From: Amoebidium appalachense
Taxonomy: Eukaryota > Ichthyosporea
DNA: 64,000 nt
Reading direction: 5' to 3'
Assembly: GCA_963693365.1 (NCBI GenBank)
Contig: CAVNZM010000006.1
Coordinates: 1,612,001 to 1,676,000 of the forward strand
Shown here: positions 1-13,309 of the stretch, one piece after another
How positions within the stretch are numbered: the first letter of the stretch is position 1
How the letters are laid out: each line of letters starts with the position of its first letter
Program-made: the position numbers and the translations under genes
Notes under the pieces: generated by a model
Databases searched by the model: none
Seen by the model: the letters and a program-made list of their open reading frames with translations, nothing else
Told to the model about the DNA's origin: nothing

Positions 1-2330
1 CTCCTTGCCCTCTTACCCTTACCCCTCGGCCTCTCTTCCCCCTCGCTATCACTCAGTGCCCGCCTCCTCCTGCCGCCCTCCTCCCCCTCACTCTCACTGC
101 CCCTCCTCTCCCCCTCACTGTCACTGTCTTTCCTTGCCCTCTTCTTTGTCTCCTCCTCTTCATCATCGCTATCAAACAGTGCCCCCATGCGCCCTTTGCC
201 CTGTTCGTCATCAGACTTTGCTGGCGACCCGCTGCGCGACCTCCTGCCCCTGTTGAGGATGCATGGAGATTAGCAGCCCTTCCACCTACCCACACCTTCA
301 CACGAACACTCAAACGCCTCAGTGTTCACCCTTCGGCTTACGGTGAAACAAAGCACACATACCAAATACCAACCCACGACCCCCAACCCCCAACCCACAC
401 AACACCACAAACCATCCACCCACCCACCCACCCACCCACCCACCCACACACACACACACACACCCACACCAACCCACCCAACCCACCCACCCATACCCAC
501 ACACACACACAAACAAGAGATATCCCCACCTCTCGCTGTCGCTTGCATCTGAGCCGCTTGCATTCTTGCGCTGCTTTGGCTTTCTGTCGTCATCCGAATC
601 ACTCTCATCAAACACGGCCCTCTTCTTCAGCGTCTTACGGCCAGACGAGGGCTCATCCTCACTGTCTGAGCCCTTGCCTACACACACACGACGTCAGGGA
701 AAGAAAACAAAGAAAAAATGCCGGAACCAAAACGAAAATCACAGCTAAAGCACAACTATCCCTGGCCAACCCATCTTAGCTTTGAGCTGCCACACAGCTC
801 CTTTTACAAGGGCAAAAAATAAAAAAACAAATAGGCCACAAAGATAAGAAACAAGAAACAGCAGTGGGTCACCTAGACTGTACTTGAGTATCGTAATAAA
901 CCTCAGCAAACCCCATGTCTATAACAGATGGCAGAGCAAGCCAGTCTGTCCAGCGTGTGCCTGTAGTGTCCCTTCCCCTCATCTTGTTCCCCCCTCCCCC
1001 CCCCCCCTCCCCCTCCCCCCGTGTTGTCCCCTGGTGCCCCTTCACACCTCTGTTATTTACCTCCCGTTCTCTATCTACCCTACTCAACTGGTATCCTTCT
1101 GGCTCTCGTGTGCATAGAGAGGTGTGTCCGAGTATGCCTGAGAATCCAGGTAGATGTGCTTTGGGGCATGCGCACAAGCATGCACCACGAGGAACACGGC
1201 GCAAGACGACAAGGAAGGGAAGGGAAGGGGAAAAGACCTACCAGTAGCCCTCTGCGTAGGGCCAACATCATCATCACTGTCCCGCTGCACCTGTGTGGTT
1301 GGAAGGTCGTCCCTATCCCTCTGTCCAGAAAACATGAATCAGCCAACTCCAAAGGTGCAAGTATCTGCCGCTTCCTAAAGACCACGAATGAATTCTTTGC
1401 ATAGCTCAATGGAGCCAACGCTCCCGACCTCAAGGCTCTTCAGGAGGAAAAAGTTTCCAAGAAGAGCTGCAGCCCCACCCACTCTCACCCCTTACCTCCT
1501 CTCCGTGGCCCCCCCTCCACTTCCCCTCCCCCCCTCCCCCTTCTTCTAACCCATCCTCAGTGCCAACACTAACCTGTGTCGGAGAAAGGCCTCGATCGGC
1601 TTGTGTCTCATCACCTGCATGCAGGATTTGGGTTTAGCAACCCACCAGAGTAGCCATGTTCTGCTTCAAACTGCAACATCAGAGACCCAACCTCATAATG
1701 TTTCTGGTAAAACGGGCAAACAGAAAATTAAGCTGAACGAATAGAGTGGGTGAGGAAGGGAGCAAGGGCACAGTAAAGCCGATAACGAAAGCAAACCGTG
1801 TGCAACCTGCAGAGTCTCTCGATTTTCACGCACGTAACAACTGAAAGAAGAACCACTTTCAGAACTTCTTAGCAGCCACTACCCAAACACCGTATATACC
1901 AGTTTGACGTCCGATGTGCACGATGCAGACAGCAAGTAGTTTTTACAAACACAAAGCTGGTAAAATTACTGGCATGTGAGGAAACTACGTGCGTGCAAAA
2001 AGCGCTAACACGGCAAACAAACCAGGAAGCTTGAACTTGACCTGTCCATCATTCATTTCGTTTACTGACACAAGCTCTGAAACGTCAAGAAAACACGCTG
2101 TCTGGAAGCAGCACTGTCAAAGGAAAACGTGCAGCTACAAGCATAACGCAATAACCAGCCACCCCACCTCTGTCTCTCTGTGTTGGGCCCAAGTCCTCCT
2201 GTGTGTCGTCCTCCCTATGTCTCTGGGTGGGGCCGTCATCTTCATCATCACTGCTAAACACACTTCTTCCTTTCCCCTTGCTCCTCTCTCGCTGTGTGGG
2301 AGCACCACCGTCTGAATCGCTACCGCTCAT
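1..2330 (-). CDS. Acidic Ser/Asp-rich nuclear-type protein (IWS1/LEO1-like N-terminal region), partial
   Basis: Runs right to left off the left edge. Proposed exons: 2163-2330 (ATG at 2330), 1242-1320, 530-677, and 249 to beyond position 1. Phases join without frame breaks. The visible ~185 residues are hydrophilic and low complexity: repeated GPTQR motifs (three), many SDSE, SDSDDD and DSDDEEEE blocks, and basic clusters such as KKRA. Two phrases of the type AVFDESDSDDD and ALFDSDDEEEE recall the casein-kinase-2-type acidic N-termini of transcription-elongation factors LEO1 (Paf1 complex) and IWS1 (Spt6 partner). The diagnostic folded domain of either would lie outside the window, so the identity is inference only; other acidic nuclear proteins are possible. 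The end of exon 1 is uncertain: the donor at 2163 keeps phase, an alternative at 2168 does not. Confidence 0.5.
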
Positions 2331-2989
2331 GTTTGAAAACGAACAGGTCACAAGACCTTTGAAACGAGTGGGTGTGGCACCTAGCCTATACCTTCAATCA
2401 ATATACGTAAATGCACAACTTTTTTATCCGTAATTCAAACTTTTTTATCCGTAATTCAAGCGTGATGTCTCAATCGCCGTAGAAAACACGACAATGAATT
2501 AACAATCAACTTTGGCAAGAGCGAACAACAGCCCAAAGAAAGTGTAGCTACACGTGTAGTTGGGATAAATAGAACGGTTCACTTGTGCTTGAAGTGAAAG
2601 TGAGACCACAATCACCCAGACTGCGAGCTTTATATAGTGGCCCGGCCTGGACTGAGCCATTCGATTCGATTCTAGCATTCCCGGAGTCGACTCGATCCGA
2701 TTAGCTGAATCGGCCCTTGGATTGGGCCGGCCCGAAAAATGTCATTCGCATACAGATATCCCCCATGTGGATAGACATGTGGATATTGTAAGTTAGTAAT
2801 TGAACTTTCTACTTTAACGAAGGGACGAGCCCTGTACGGGTACTCCAGAGATCTAGAGATCTTACGGCCCTATTATGATAGGTAGGTTGTGCACATAGGT
2901 CACGTGACATCATGAAGGCCCTGTGTGCAGGCGGGCTGAATGATTGTGCCGCAATTAGAGAGATACTGCTCTTAGGGTCAAAGATTTAT

Positions 2990-2991
<2 letters not shown>

Positions 2992-3033
<42 letters not shown>

Positions 3034-3080
3034 GGGGGGGGGGGGGGAGGGGGGTGCGGGGGTGACAGGGGGGGGGGGGC
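2992..3080. repeat. Poly-G tract with sparse interruptions
   Basis: About 90 bp almost entirely G on the plus strand. The true length in the genome is uncertain because such runs sequence poorly. Confidence 0.9.
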
Positions 3081-3326
3081 ATGCGCAACTACTTACGGTA
3101 CTACATATATTATACATGACCAACTGATTTCAAGTATTTGCGTACCAACAAGGTTTATGTATTTATTTCTGTGCATGTTTAATTGGGCTCTCTACATGTA
3201 GCTACGGAGTAGATGCATGATGCACGATTCTGCAGTAGAGAAAGCCCTGTGTGTGTGTGTGTGTGTGTGTGTGTGCACGTGTACACATGCGTGGTGGTGG
3301 TGGTGGGGGTGGTTGAGGTGGGGGGA

Positions 3327-3362
<36 letters not shown>

Positions 3363-4056
3363 CGAGATATTATGTACATATTGAGGGCACTCGTTTTTAA
3401 CAGTGGCCCATACATCCAGATTTCAGGCACTGGCTTCTGCACATGCGGTAGCAAGGGGACTCACATGGATCACTTCATACCGTTTAGGTACATCTAAATA
3501 ACTCCGGATCCCACCAATCACCACAGTATTTTAAAAAAGAAAAAAAATATATTAAGTGATATCTATATCTAAAGCAACCGTATGTGTAGTTGTATACAAT
3601 CAGCAACTAGCAATCTATTCGTTCCCAAACCCGGCGGTCTGCTATTAAGTAATGAGCCAAAACATACGACGAAAACCACTGCCAACAGACCGAAACCCAT
3701 CCAAGCAAGAACACTCAGCAGAAAGGTTTTGGATTGCGCACGTTCGTACATAATACAAAATCAACAGCAAGCACCTAGTAAGACCATACATCATTCGACA
3801 CGTTTCTGTGTGAACGCTCTATCGCGTGTTATTCTTTTTTTTTTCCTACCACATCATTCGCATTCTACTTTCTAGCCATACATTCAATCACGACGGAGTT
3901 TCTCTTCGTTGTCACAGCGAGCCTCAGGGTCGATGGTGCTTTGTATTCCCTGTGCAACGGTCACGGTCAGCACACACGAAAACCGTGATATATTTGTTGA
4001 TATAGAGGAGCGCGGATGAACCACACCTAGACATCATATCTTGCACAACTACACAG

Positions 4057-4110
<54 letters not shown>

Positions 4111-4139
4111 AAAAAAAAAAAAAAAAAAAAAAAAAAAAA
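4057..4139. repeat. Compound C(n)-A(n) homopolymer
   Basis: About 50 C, a short TCC, then about 29 A. One of many loci in the window where a C-run is directly followed by an A-run (or T-run by G-run on the other strand). Confidence 0.9.
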
Positions 4140-4276
4140 CATTCCCCCCTTCCCACATTCTCAAAAAAAAAAAAAAAAAAGGAGAAGAAGAAAAGCTAGG
4201 ATACAAGGAAAACAGACGAAACCAGCCCCTTTCGAAAACCCACCACATTTCTCCCACACCACCATCACCATCATGG

Positions 4277-5287
4277 TCACCTCCCGGCATAACACGTCCA
4301 GCAGTACGAGGCCCGGAATGCAGATGTCAACTTGTGGCCCAGATGTGTCCGTGCACGTACCAACAGCACAAAGCAACCCCAACAAGAATGAAACCCGATG
4401 AGCCAACACCTAGCAACAGATACATTACACAGAACGAAATAACGCCAAGCATGCAGTGGGTGACCGATCGAACGATACCTGCAGGGTGCGGTTGATGGCA
4501 TTTGTGACACCAATGGCTGGGCGGGTGAACACCACCGGCACGGCCCTGACCACCCTGCGCACTGCACCTTGCGCCCCTGCACAGTACAGCCCATGCCGTC
4601 AGCATTAGACACAAAACAACTCATATTAGTCTGGCATGCACCGTCTGGCCATGCCACTCGGCCCACCATCAGAATCTGCCTTCCTGATGCAGGAGGCCCT
4701 TATTGCAGAGGGTCGGGTGTTGTTTGAAAGAGGGGGGTGGGCGTAGCCCCAGGGAAGGAGGGGAGGGAGTGGGGGTGGGGTTGGGGTGGGGTTGGGGTGT
4801 GGGGGGGGAGTTGTTGTGAGACGTAAGGTGATGAGCAATGACTCCATGTGGCACACCCCTTCTGTGTGTGTCTGTTAGGCAGGTTTTTTTGGGACAGGGA
4901 TTCTGAATGAGGGGGAGGGGGGGGGGGGGGGGGGGGGTGTTAGCGTTACCGGTTTGCTGGTACTCAGCCACGGGCCAAAGCAGCAATTTGGTGGCAGTGG
5001 TCGAGAGCTCTCGGCTGAGACTGTCGTAGGCACCGTACACACCTGGGATCAGGGTTAGTCTTGATTGACATATGTAGTGCATATGGAGAGGGGTTGCATG
5101 CAGGCGAGATAGATGTGTAGTGCGCTTACCAACAGGGACCTACAGAACGAGGAACACATATATGGCAAAAGAACCAGAAGCAAACAGTCATGGTCTAGAA
5201 CATCAACCACTGTTATGTCCAAGATATTCATCCATGTGCATGCAAATGCTAAGTATTTGCCTTCTCCTTTTCTTCTTCCCGGGGGCG

Positions 5288-5330
<43 letters not shown>

Positions 5331-5941
5331 TCCCGAATGCCAAGTGTGTAGCCACCCAATAAAGAGCATCTTGCATTGCAGTGCAGTATAACGGTCGAAG
5401 GCGTTGGGGTGTGCGTGCGCAGGGGGGGGGGGGGGGAGGGGGGAGAGGGGGAGAGGGGGAGGAGGGAGGGAGGGGAAGTTGGTTACCCTCAGTAAAGGTT
5501 GAGGGCTGCTGGCCATAGCGTGTGCGTTGAGTAGCCGACTGGGTGATGGGGCTAGTCCTTTGGGCCTGGGTGTCTGTCGGGGCATCGGGGGCCAAGATGG
5601 TATCCACCACCTCAAGAAAAGTCGTGGCTCCCGATGTAAGACTGGTGGTCAGACCGAGAGCCTCCCTGCCAACATTGCGCACAAAACTGGCCACACCTCT
5701 CTGCAACCTGCACGGGAGGGGGGAGGGGGGATGGGGAGGGGGGGGGGGGGGGGGGGGGGGGTGGAGGTGGGGAAGGGGGGGATGGGGGTGGAGGTGGGGA
5801 GGGAGGGGTGGGAGGGGGGGGGGGGGGGGGGGATAGGTGGGTGAAAGGGGTGGGTGAGTGAGGTGGGGTTACGAGTGGAAAGGTGGATGGTGAATGGGTG
5901 TGTAAATGGTGGTGGTGGTAAGGTAGCCGGGGGAGGTGGGT

Positions 5942-5978
<37 letters not shown>

Positions 5979-6680
5979 GCCACAGCTAGTAGCACAGGGT
6001 ACTAACTGTTAGGAGAATATACGGGGCATCTGGGAAGAGCGGAGGGGGGTTTGGAGGGGGGGGGGGGGGGGGTATTAATGAAGAAACTCGGCGCATTGGG
6101 CAGGAAGGGAGGAGAAAAGGAGGGATTGGGGGGGGGGGGGAGATAATAACGAGCAACGAAAAGTTTGCTACATGCACTTTGAGCCCGAACACCGCCAGAA
6201 ATGCGCTGCATGATCACTGTGGGAGAGAGACAGAGAGAGAGACTGTATGTGTGTAGACCTACCCGGGCATAAGGCGCTGGTCCCTGCTGTACTGCTCCAC
6301 TGGGTGGCGCACAAGATCAACCACCCCCGTGCTCACGTTGACCAGTGACCGGATAGGCCCAATCCCTGCGCACCAATGGGCGTCAGGGCTGGCCCATAAA
6401 ATATGCAACATATTGACCTGTCCGACTTAACACACACCCTGTCACGTGTGTTGTATGTATGGTTATTCTTTCCCCCCTCCTCCACCCCACCCTTCCACAA
6501 ACACACACAGTACCGGTGGGCCATGCACACACGCATTTATCCGCCCACATCCACTTAATCCCCCCCCCTCCCCCCCCCCCCCCCTCCTCGAAGCACCACA
6601 ACACCTTCACTTAGCCGCCCAAAATATGAGGAAATGAATAGTCCACATTTTCCAAAAGATATGTGCATGTTAAGGTGTGT

Positions 6681-6716
<36 letters not shown>

Positions 6717-7157
6717 CTGTTACCAGTAATTAACTTAGGCAGCTGAGTCTGACGTATGTGGGGCAGCCAAGCAGCCAGCACGGCATCAGGCAGTCTAGCA
6801 GGCCCTTGGATCCCAGCAACCTTCACCTCGGGCAGATCCACAGACGCACCACGCACCCCTCCAACCAGCGCAACTAAATTTAGCAATTCCGCCATGTTTC
6901 CGTTGGTCAGGCGGGTGAAATCCACACGTTTGCCACCGTAATCCAGGCGCACTTTGAATGCCTGCACGTTTGCATACTGGATGTAGGGGCCGGAATTTTT
7001 GGGGTTCTTTTTCCTGCGGCCGTGCAGTGGCGCCGCGGTGGAGGTTGGGCCTGTGGTTGGTGGTGGCTGCGTGGGGGTGGCGGTGGGGCTTTGGCTGGCG
7101 CGAAATGGGGTGGGGAGCATTGCCGGGGGATTTGCAGGTGCCGAGTCAGCTGCAGAC
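4277..7157 (-). other. ATG2: ATG2 exons 30-35: C-terminal ATG_C domain
   Basis: Exon 30 carries VRLDYGGKRVDF, equal to the IRLDYHGKHV motif of animal ATG2. Exon 31 reads GIGPIRSLVN then PVEQYSRD; exon 32 begins GLQRGVASF; exon 33 GVYGAYDSLS; exon 34 GAVRRVVRAVPVVFTRPAIG. The order and spacing match the animal C-terminus (VGPMHSLVQ, PIEQYRKD, GFQRGAASF, GVAKAYS, GAVGEVLRQIPPAVVKPL). The final exon at 4277-4330 (ends CYAGR, stop TGA) only satisfies phase and AG; it has no clear homology. Confidence 0.85.
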
Positions 7158-7226
7158 CTGAGAGAGAGAACGTAAAAAACTTGATATTCCCAACTTGAAG
7201 GTGAGGGTGTAAGGGTTAACCCCCAA

Positions 7227-7263
<37 letters not shown>

Positions 7264-7362
7264 CTAACAACTTTTCAGGTCGTTATTGGGGGCATGTGCG
7301 GGCTGGTATGGGTGAAAAAAGGGTGGGGGAAAGGGGAAAGAAGAAGTGTGTGTGTGTGTGGT

Positions 7363-7400
<38 letters not shown>

Positions 7401-7775
7401 ATTGCAGAACGCATGGGAGTAGGGAATGGGGAGACGTGGGGTGAGGCGAGAGGGGAGAAAGACTTCCATACCCAATGATTGAGATACCGTGCATGGCATC
7501 AAGCAGCGGGCAAGGGGTGGAAGGTGTGTGTGATCAGGGTCAGAGGTAGGGCGGCAGGAGTCGATAGACAAAAACGTGGCATACCACACACATCCATACA
7601 CAAACCACATCCACACACGAGTAAAAAGCAGCAACCACCACTACCAATCATACCCATGCATGTACCCACACCATGCGACAGCACCAGGCAGGTTCACAGA
7701 CTCGATAGAAAGGCGAGCTGGAAAAACAAATGCAAGCTGTGCCGTTGTGTTTTTTTGGGTAGGAGGGCATAGGGA

Positions 7776-7816
<41 letters not shown>

Positions 7817-9252
7817 TACATACGCTGAAAAGAAAGTGACGAGCATATCCATGGTGTCCTGGTGCACGTTGAAGAGAATGGGCAGCACCACTAGCTTGAG
7901 CCTCACCTCAACATCAGAACGCTCGGGCCTAGGACGTACCCCAGCCATTTCACATCGTACCATGGGGGTCCCTGGGTGGGGCAAGATTAATCAACAAATT
8001 TGTATATACTCATTTTTGTTAGTAGGTTCGGATGTGCATGTGGTGAAGTATTTGTGGTGCACTACAATCAAAACAGGGTGAAACGTGGAATAGCTCACAC
8101 ATAGTCGTCAGGTTTTCAGTGATTAATTTACTTTTTTCACCCATCTTCATAAGATGGCAGTCACAATTGTGTCTTATCACTCACAGGCACATCACCTTTC
8201 CTCACATCCGTAACACGTGTGTGGTGTGAGTGTGGATGGATGCCTTGTGCTTGTGGCAATATGTCCCTGTGTGTATGCATGTGCATGTGTGGCCGTACCG
8301 GTGTGCCTGTGTGTAGGCGGGCCACCGTTAGCGTGTGTGCGTATGTACGTGTGCGCACGTGAATGTGATTTCTCTCTGTGTGTGTGTGTGTGGTGGTGTA
8401 CCTGGGGCCCTAGGATGCATGTCTGAGCGCCAGTAGCACAGCAACTTGTTGCGGTCTGACGTGGCCACCCTATCCACCGCCTCAATGTCAAGGTGAAGCC
8501 GGCCCCGCCACGCATACTGCTTGCCTGCACCCAGATATCAGCGAGGAATAGAAACTTACATCGGGTTATAAAAAGCGGGACGAAAGGGTGGGGGGTCGAA
8601 GCCTGAAAATTAACAGCTAGGGGAGGTATGGAATATGTGTTGGAGTTTCAGGTGGTGTTAATGGGCTCTAACCATTTACTAAACCAACATTCTCGTGAAT
8701 TTATCAAAGAGTTACTTGTTGAGCTCTAAGTGCACGGGTCTTATAGTATTGTGCTAAAGCATCGGTGCGTCAAAAAAACCACATCCCCACTGTATGTAGA
8801 ACCACACAGGAAACAAGGACCTACCCTCGGCATACTGCTGGAAGTCCGCATTCAAACCCTGCACCATCACCGTCACAAGCTCACCACCATTGCGCCCACT
8901 GGTCTTCTGTGGGGTTAATATATCAGCACTGGCTGCCTATGTTGGTACATAGTTCATGCATTTATCATGAATGTCATTGGTTGTATATCACTATCCGTGC
9001 TCTGAAAAATGTACTGATAAGTTACGCGATAATGTTCGTCTAATAGTCTAAAAAGAAACATATAAAAGGGGCAGGGAGAAGGGGGGGGAGGGGGGGGGGG
9101 GGGGGGGGGCACTTGGGCAGAATACCATTGTGAAATTCGCTGCAATTCCAGACTTAGCCAGATAATGGTGTGATTGAGCTGCGACAGATTGGGAAGAGCA
9201 GAGCCACAGGGAATGTATTCATACGTGGCTCCATCGACTGAAGAGGAGAAAA

Positions 9253-9284
<32 letters not shown>

Positions 9285-9622
9285 CTACGGCCCTTTTAAA
9301 ACTTGTGTTCAAATGCAAGGAAGAAAAAAAAGCTACCTACCGGATCATTGGTCCAATCGGTGCCGCCGTAGAGGTTGACAAAGACACTGCCGTCACACAT
9401 GCGGATGCGCACTATGGGCTCAAGTGTGCTGCCACCGGGCTGCAGGTGGGAGAGTTATGTGCATGCACGTATGCACAAGGACACGGGAACACACATTAAA
9501 CCACAAGTCGAAGGCATATAATTTGTTTGGTTTTTGCTTTTTAGACAAAGGGTGATGAATGTAAAAAAGTGGGGAGAAAGCTCTTTGTGTGCTTGTAAGC
9601 TTGTGTGTCTGTCTGTGTGTAT

Positions 9623-9677
<55 letters not shown>

Positions 9678-10971
9678 TGGGCGTGTGTGTGTGTGTGTGG
9701 GGGGGGGGATATAGTCTGTTACGAGAGCAAAAAGTACACCTTCACGATGCACAACCCACGCTTGCAAAAAATGTCACATACACAAAGAGTATACACCATG
9801 AGCACAGCCCATTCTCCAGGGCGCATCCGGGCCGAGGGGAGGGGGGGGGAGAAGGGGGGGGGGGGAGGGGGGAGAGAGAGGGGAGGGGGGAGGGGGGGGG
9901 GGGGGGGGGGGGCTGGGGGTGTTTTGTCATGCCTGTGGGTCTGGGTCATCTGGAGGTACAGCAAAGTGGTCTTCGTGGAAGTCAAATCTGTCTTTGAGCA
10001 GAAAGTCTTCTTCAAGCACGTGCACTTGGTCTTCAACGGTCATGCGACGGGTACGTGAAGGCGGCACCTGATTGGGTGCCACCCTTAGTATAGTAAATAG
10101 GCAGATTGGGGTCTGTGTGATTGGCCACTGTCGCCCTCACCATATCCTTTAAGTATAGCAAATGGAAATGTGGGGGTCTGTGTGATTAGTAACCATCATC
10201 TCACCAACCACACCCTGTTAGTATTGCAAAAAGGAACAGTGGGGTCCGTGTGATTGGTAACCATCACCCCAATCTCCCTCACATCTTGTACACATGGTCC
10301 AAAGTGTGCCATCCCAGGCCTCCAGTGATAGCACACTGTGATCCTATCCTCCTCCCCACCACCTATCTGTGCCATATCTCAACTAGCCAAGTCCAACTCA
10401 CTACCAGGCCACACTGAACAACCCCCCCCCCTCCTCCCCCTCTTCTCCCTCCGAAGAAAAGAAGAGATAAAATGGAAAGAAAGGAAGGAAGGAAGGAATG
10501 AAGAAAGAATAAAAAGCACGTGCGCTGTCGCTGAGCACCACTAAGTTATTTACCCATTTCCACCCACTCCCCCCTCCCCCCTCCCCCCTCCACCACCACC
10601 ACTACCATCTTTCCCTCTCCCCTTCCTATTTTCGACCTTGCCCTCCACCCCCTCACCCAACTTCATCCTCGTACACCATATACCCATCGTGTGCACCCAC
10701 CCACCTCTGGCAGTGAGTCATAGTGCACAAACTCATACGTAGCATCCAAATCTTCCTCCCGTTTGGGGCTTTTGGCCATCAGATCGACCTCTGCAAGATC
10801 ATCCAGACTATCATCGAGTAGAGACGGCTGGATGGGGCCTGGGTGCCGCATGGATGGGGACGCGTCTAGATGCAATGCTTGGGTTAGCATAGGTTATACA
10901 CTGGCTGGTGAAAAACAAGGGAGATGTGATGTTTTCATCCGATTGCAAAACGATACTCGTGCTCTCTTGTC

Positions 10972-11014
<43 letters not shown>

Positions 11015-11145
11015 CCCCGAGGGGAGCAGGCAGAATGGCCGAGGGACCACACACAGATGTTCAGATAGGAGGTTACAGAGGGAAGTGCACATAACCAACC
11101 GAAGGAGTGCAATGGGGGAGGTCTTTGTGGGTTCATGCCGTTTTG

Positions 11146-11202
<57 letters not shown>

Positions 11203-13240
11203 GTGCGCGCGTGCGCATGCATGCGTGCTATTCGTGTGTGCAATGCGTGGCATGGTGTGCGTGGTGTGGCGTGTGTGCATGTGTGTGTATGTATATGTGT
11301 GTAAAAGGGTAGAAGGGTACATTTCACACCTGGAAAGTGCAGCAGGGCAGGGACCTCAGTGTCCATGCGGTCAGTGAGGGAGTCGTGGAGCAGCAACTGG
11401 GCATCAGCTGGGTGGAAGGCAGACTGCGGCACACCCTCTACCTCCCTGGTGGGGTACAATGTGAGGGTGTTAGTGAGCATATAAGCATTAGTTTCGGCTG
11501 CTGAGCGCGTGAAACTCTTGGTGTGACCCGAATTGAAGAAATTAAAATTACGAAACTTGCAATAAAAGTATATTTATGGCCTTCACACGATTTCAGATCG
11601 GCTAAGTTCAAAATTCAGCCGATCGACCACTTTCGAATCGGGTCAAAATGGAATGACGTCATTGCAATTCCAAAATCTTATCGAGAGGCAGAATCCGAAA
11701 AAATCCGTCCAAGTCTTTGCGAATCCGCATCGCGTTAATAGTGTAGCGGTAGCGAGCATTCGCGTAATCAAGGCGAGCAAAGTTACAGCTTCCTAGAATA
11801 TACTTTTAAAATAATTCTGCGACTTGCAAGAAAAACCACCAGCAGGACAAAAAAAAACTCCAGGGTTCGACCCGAAACTCCGGCCACCTGAACCTGGCCA
11901 ATTTGCTTTCTGCCAATCAGATCGCGGATAAATAGACATATCAGAAATGCCTCAAATCGGGCATTACCGTAAGGTCACCAATAATTACCAATTGTAAGAT
12001 AAAATGGCTTTTACCCCCTCGTACTAATACCGTATTATTACCAGGGACCACCACTTCAAGTCGGCAAAATGTTGGTGTTATTACGGACATAAAAGTTTGT
12101 AGTGATTCGTTAATTATGATTAATAAATGTTATAAACAATATGATTCGTTACAAATCACGTCTACAAAGGTTGGCTGATGCTTCAGGCCTATATATGTGA
12201 TTGCAAACTCCAATATGAATACATAAATAGGCAGCCATGCAGATCTGCTATTCCTGTGTTTTTTCGTTCAACAATTTTGTTGTAAGATAACAATCATAGC
12301 ACATGCATGCATTTATGTATATTTACATATGCACACTTTTATACAATAGAGATGCATACATATAAGCGCATGCATTCATATGTATATATAAATATATATC
12401 TTTGCATGTATGCATACGCATAGGTACATGCTTATATGTATACGTACGTACATGTACATATGCATGCAGTTCCAAGCTTCCTATGTGCTCGTCACTAAAA
12501 TATTCTGTAACAGTGTTTTTTTATTATTTTCTTAAAGGTTTATATCACCTAATTTCAATACTAAGTGGGTAATAACATCGCTCTATTACGGGTGATAGGA
12601 TGGTACTACCACCAAATCTATTACCAAAATATACACACCCGAAAATTTGGCAGGCGGCGTATTATTACCGTAATAGTATTGGATGATCGGCCGATTCGCG
12701 TCCTAATCCTAAGGTAATAATCGGTACTATTACGGTATTATTGAAAACGGTAATATTACCGACCTAATTGCGCGATATAGGGTGTTTCTCTATAAGTTAC
12801 TTATATGAATCGAAATTGCTTTCGGATTTCTGATTGGCTACAGGCTTTCAGCAGCCGGAATCATGCTGAGCATAGATATGAAACGAGGTAGATGCACTGT
12901 GAAAGGGAGGGGGTTGTGTCGTAGGTAGTGTGTGCTGTATGTGAGTAGGTGGTTGTGGGTGGGTGGGTGCATGGATGTGTGGATGCCTGTGTGTGTGTGT
13001 GGGAGAGGGGGGGGGGGGGGGGGGGGGGGTGCGTGCGGGTGTGCATGCGCGTGGGTGGGAGAACATCGGCACGTGCCCGTTTCCATTTATGGGTGTGGGC
13101 GTGCGAGTATGTAATGGGAGGGTGCACAACGCGCATCTATCATGAAATCCAGTCACGTGGGTTGGTGGTGGGAGCCGTGTGTGACAGTAGGAAGGGATTG
13201 GTGGTGGGAGCGGGTTGTGACAGTAGGAAGGGGTGTGTCT

Positions 13241-13271
<31 letters not shown>

Positions 13272-13278
13272 GTATGCA

Positions 13279-13309
<31 letters not shown>

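Larger units (their letters stand above)
2331..4276. other. Spacer between the acidic-protein gene and the ATG2 3' end
   Basis: No convincing coding sequence seen. It is the head region of the left gene and the tail region of ATG2. It holds a poly-G block near 2992-3080, (GT)n at 3248-3274, another G block at 3329-3361, and a C-tract followed by an A-tract at 4057-4139. The stretch 2600-2750 has unusual CGATTCGAT-type sequence unlike its surroundings but no recognisable element. Confidence 0.5.
7824..11445 (-). other. ATG2: ATG2 exons 23-29: acidic linker with LIR-like motif, then conserved central-C region
   Basis: Exon 24 holds an acidic stretch followed by YEFV (about residues 1552-1555), which fits the LC3/GABARAP-interacting pattern aromatic-x-x-aliphatic and sits where animal ATG2 has its DDFCIL LIR. 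Exon 26 has NLYGGTDW, like the WHLYGG motif of animal ATG2. Exon 28 has DIEAVDRVATSDRNKLL, matching the DVEIRDRL-type strip. Exon 29 has ILFNVHQDTMDML, matching RLNIDQDALFFL. Exon 25 may end at 9960 (GT donor) or at 9933 (GC donor); both keep phase. Confidence 0.8.

Noticed and set aside
9190-9246. Extra ATG2 exon candidate after a CTCTTCAG acceptor
   Set aside because: The flanking exons (9341-9439 and 8825-8906) already join in phase and match the family order, and this segment reaches a stop without a good donor.
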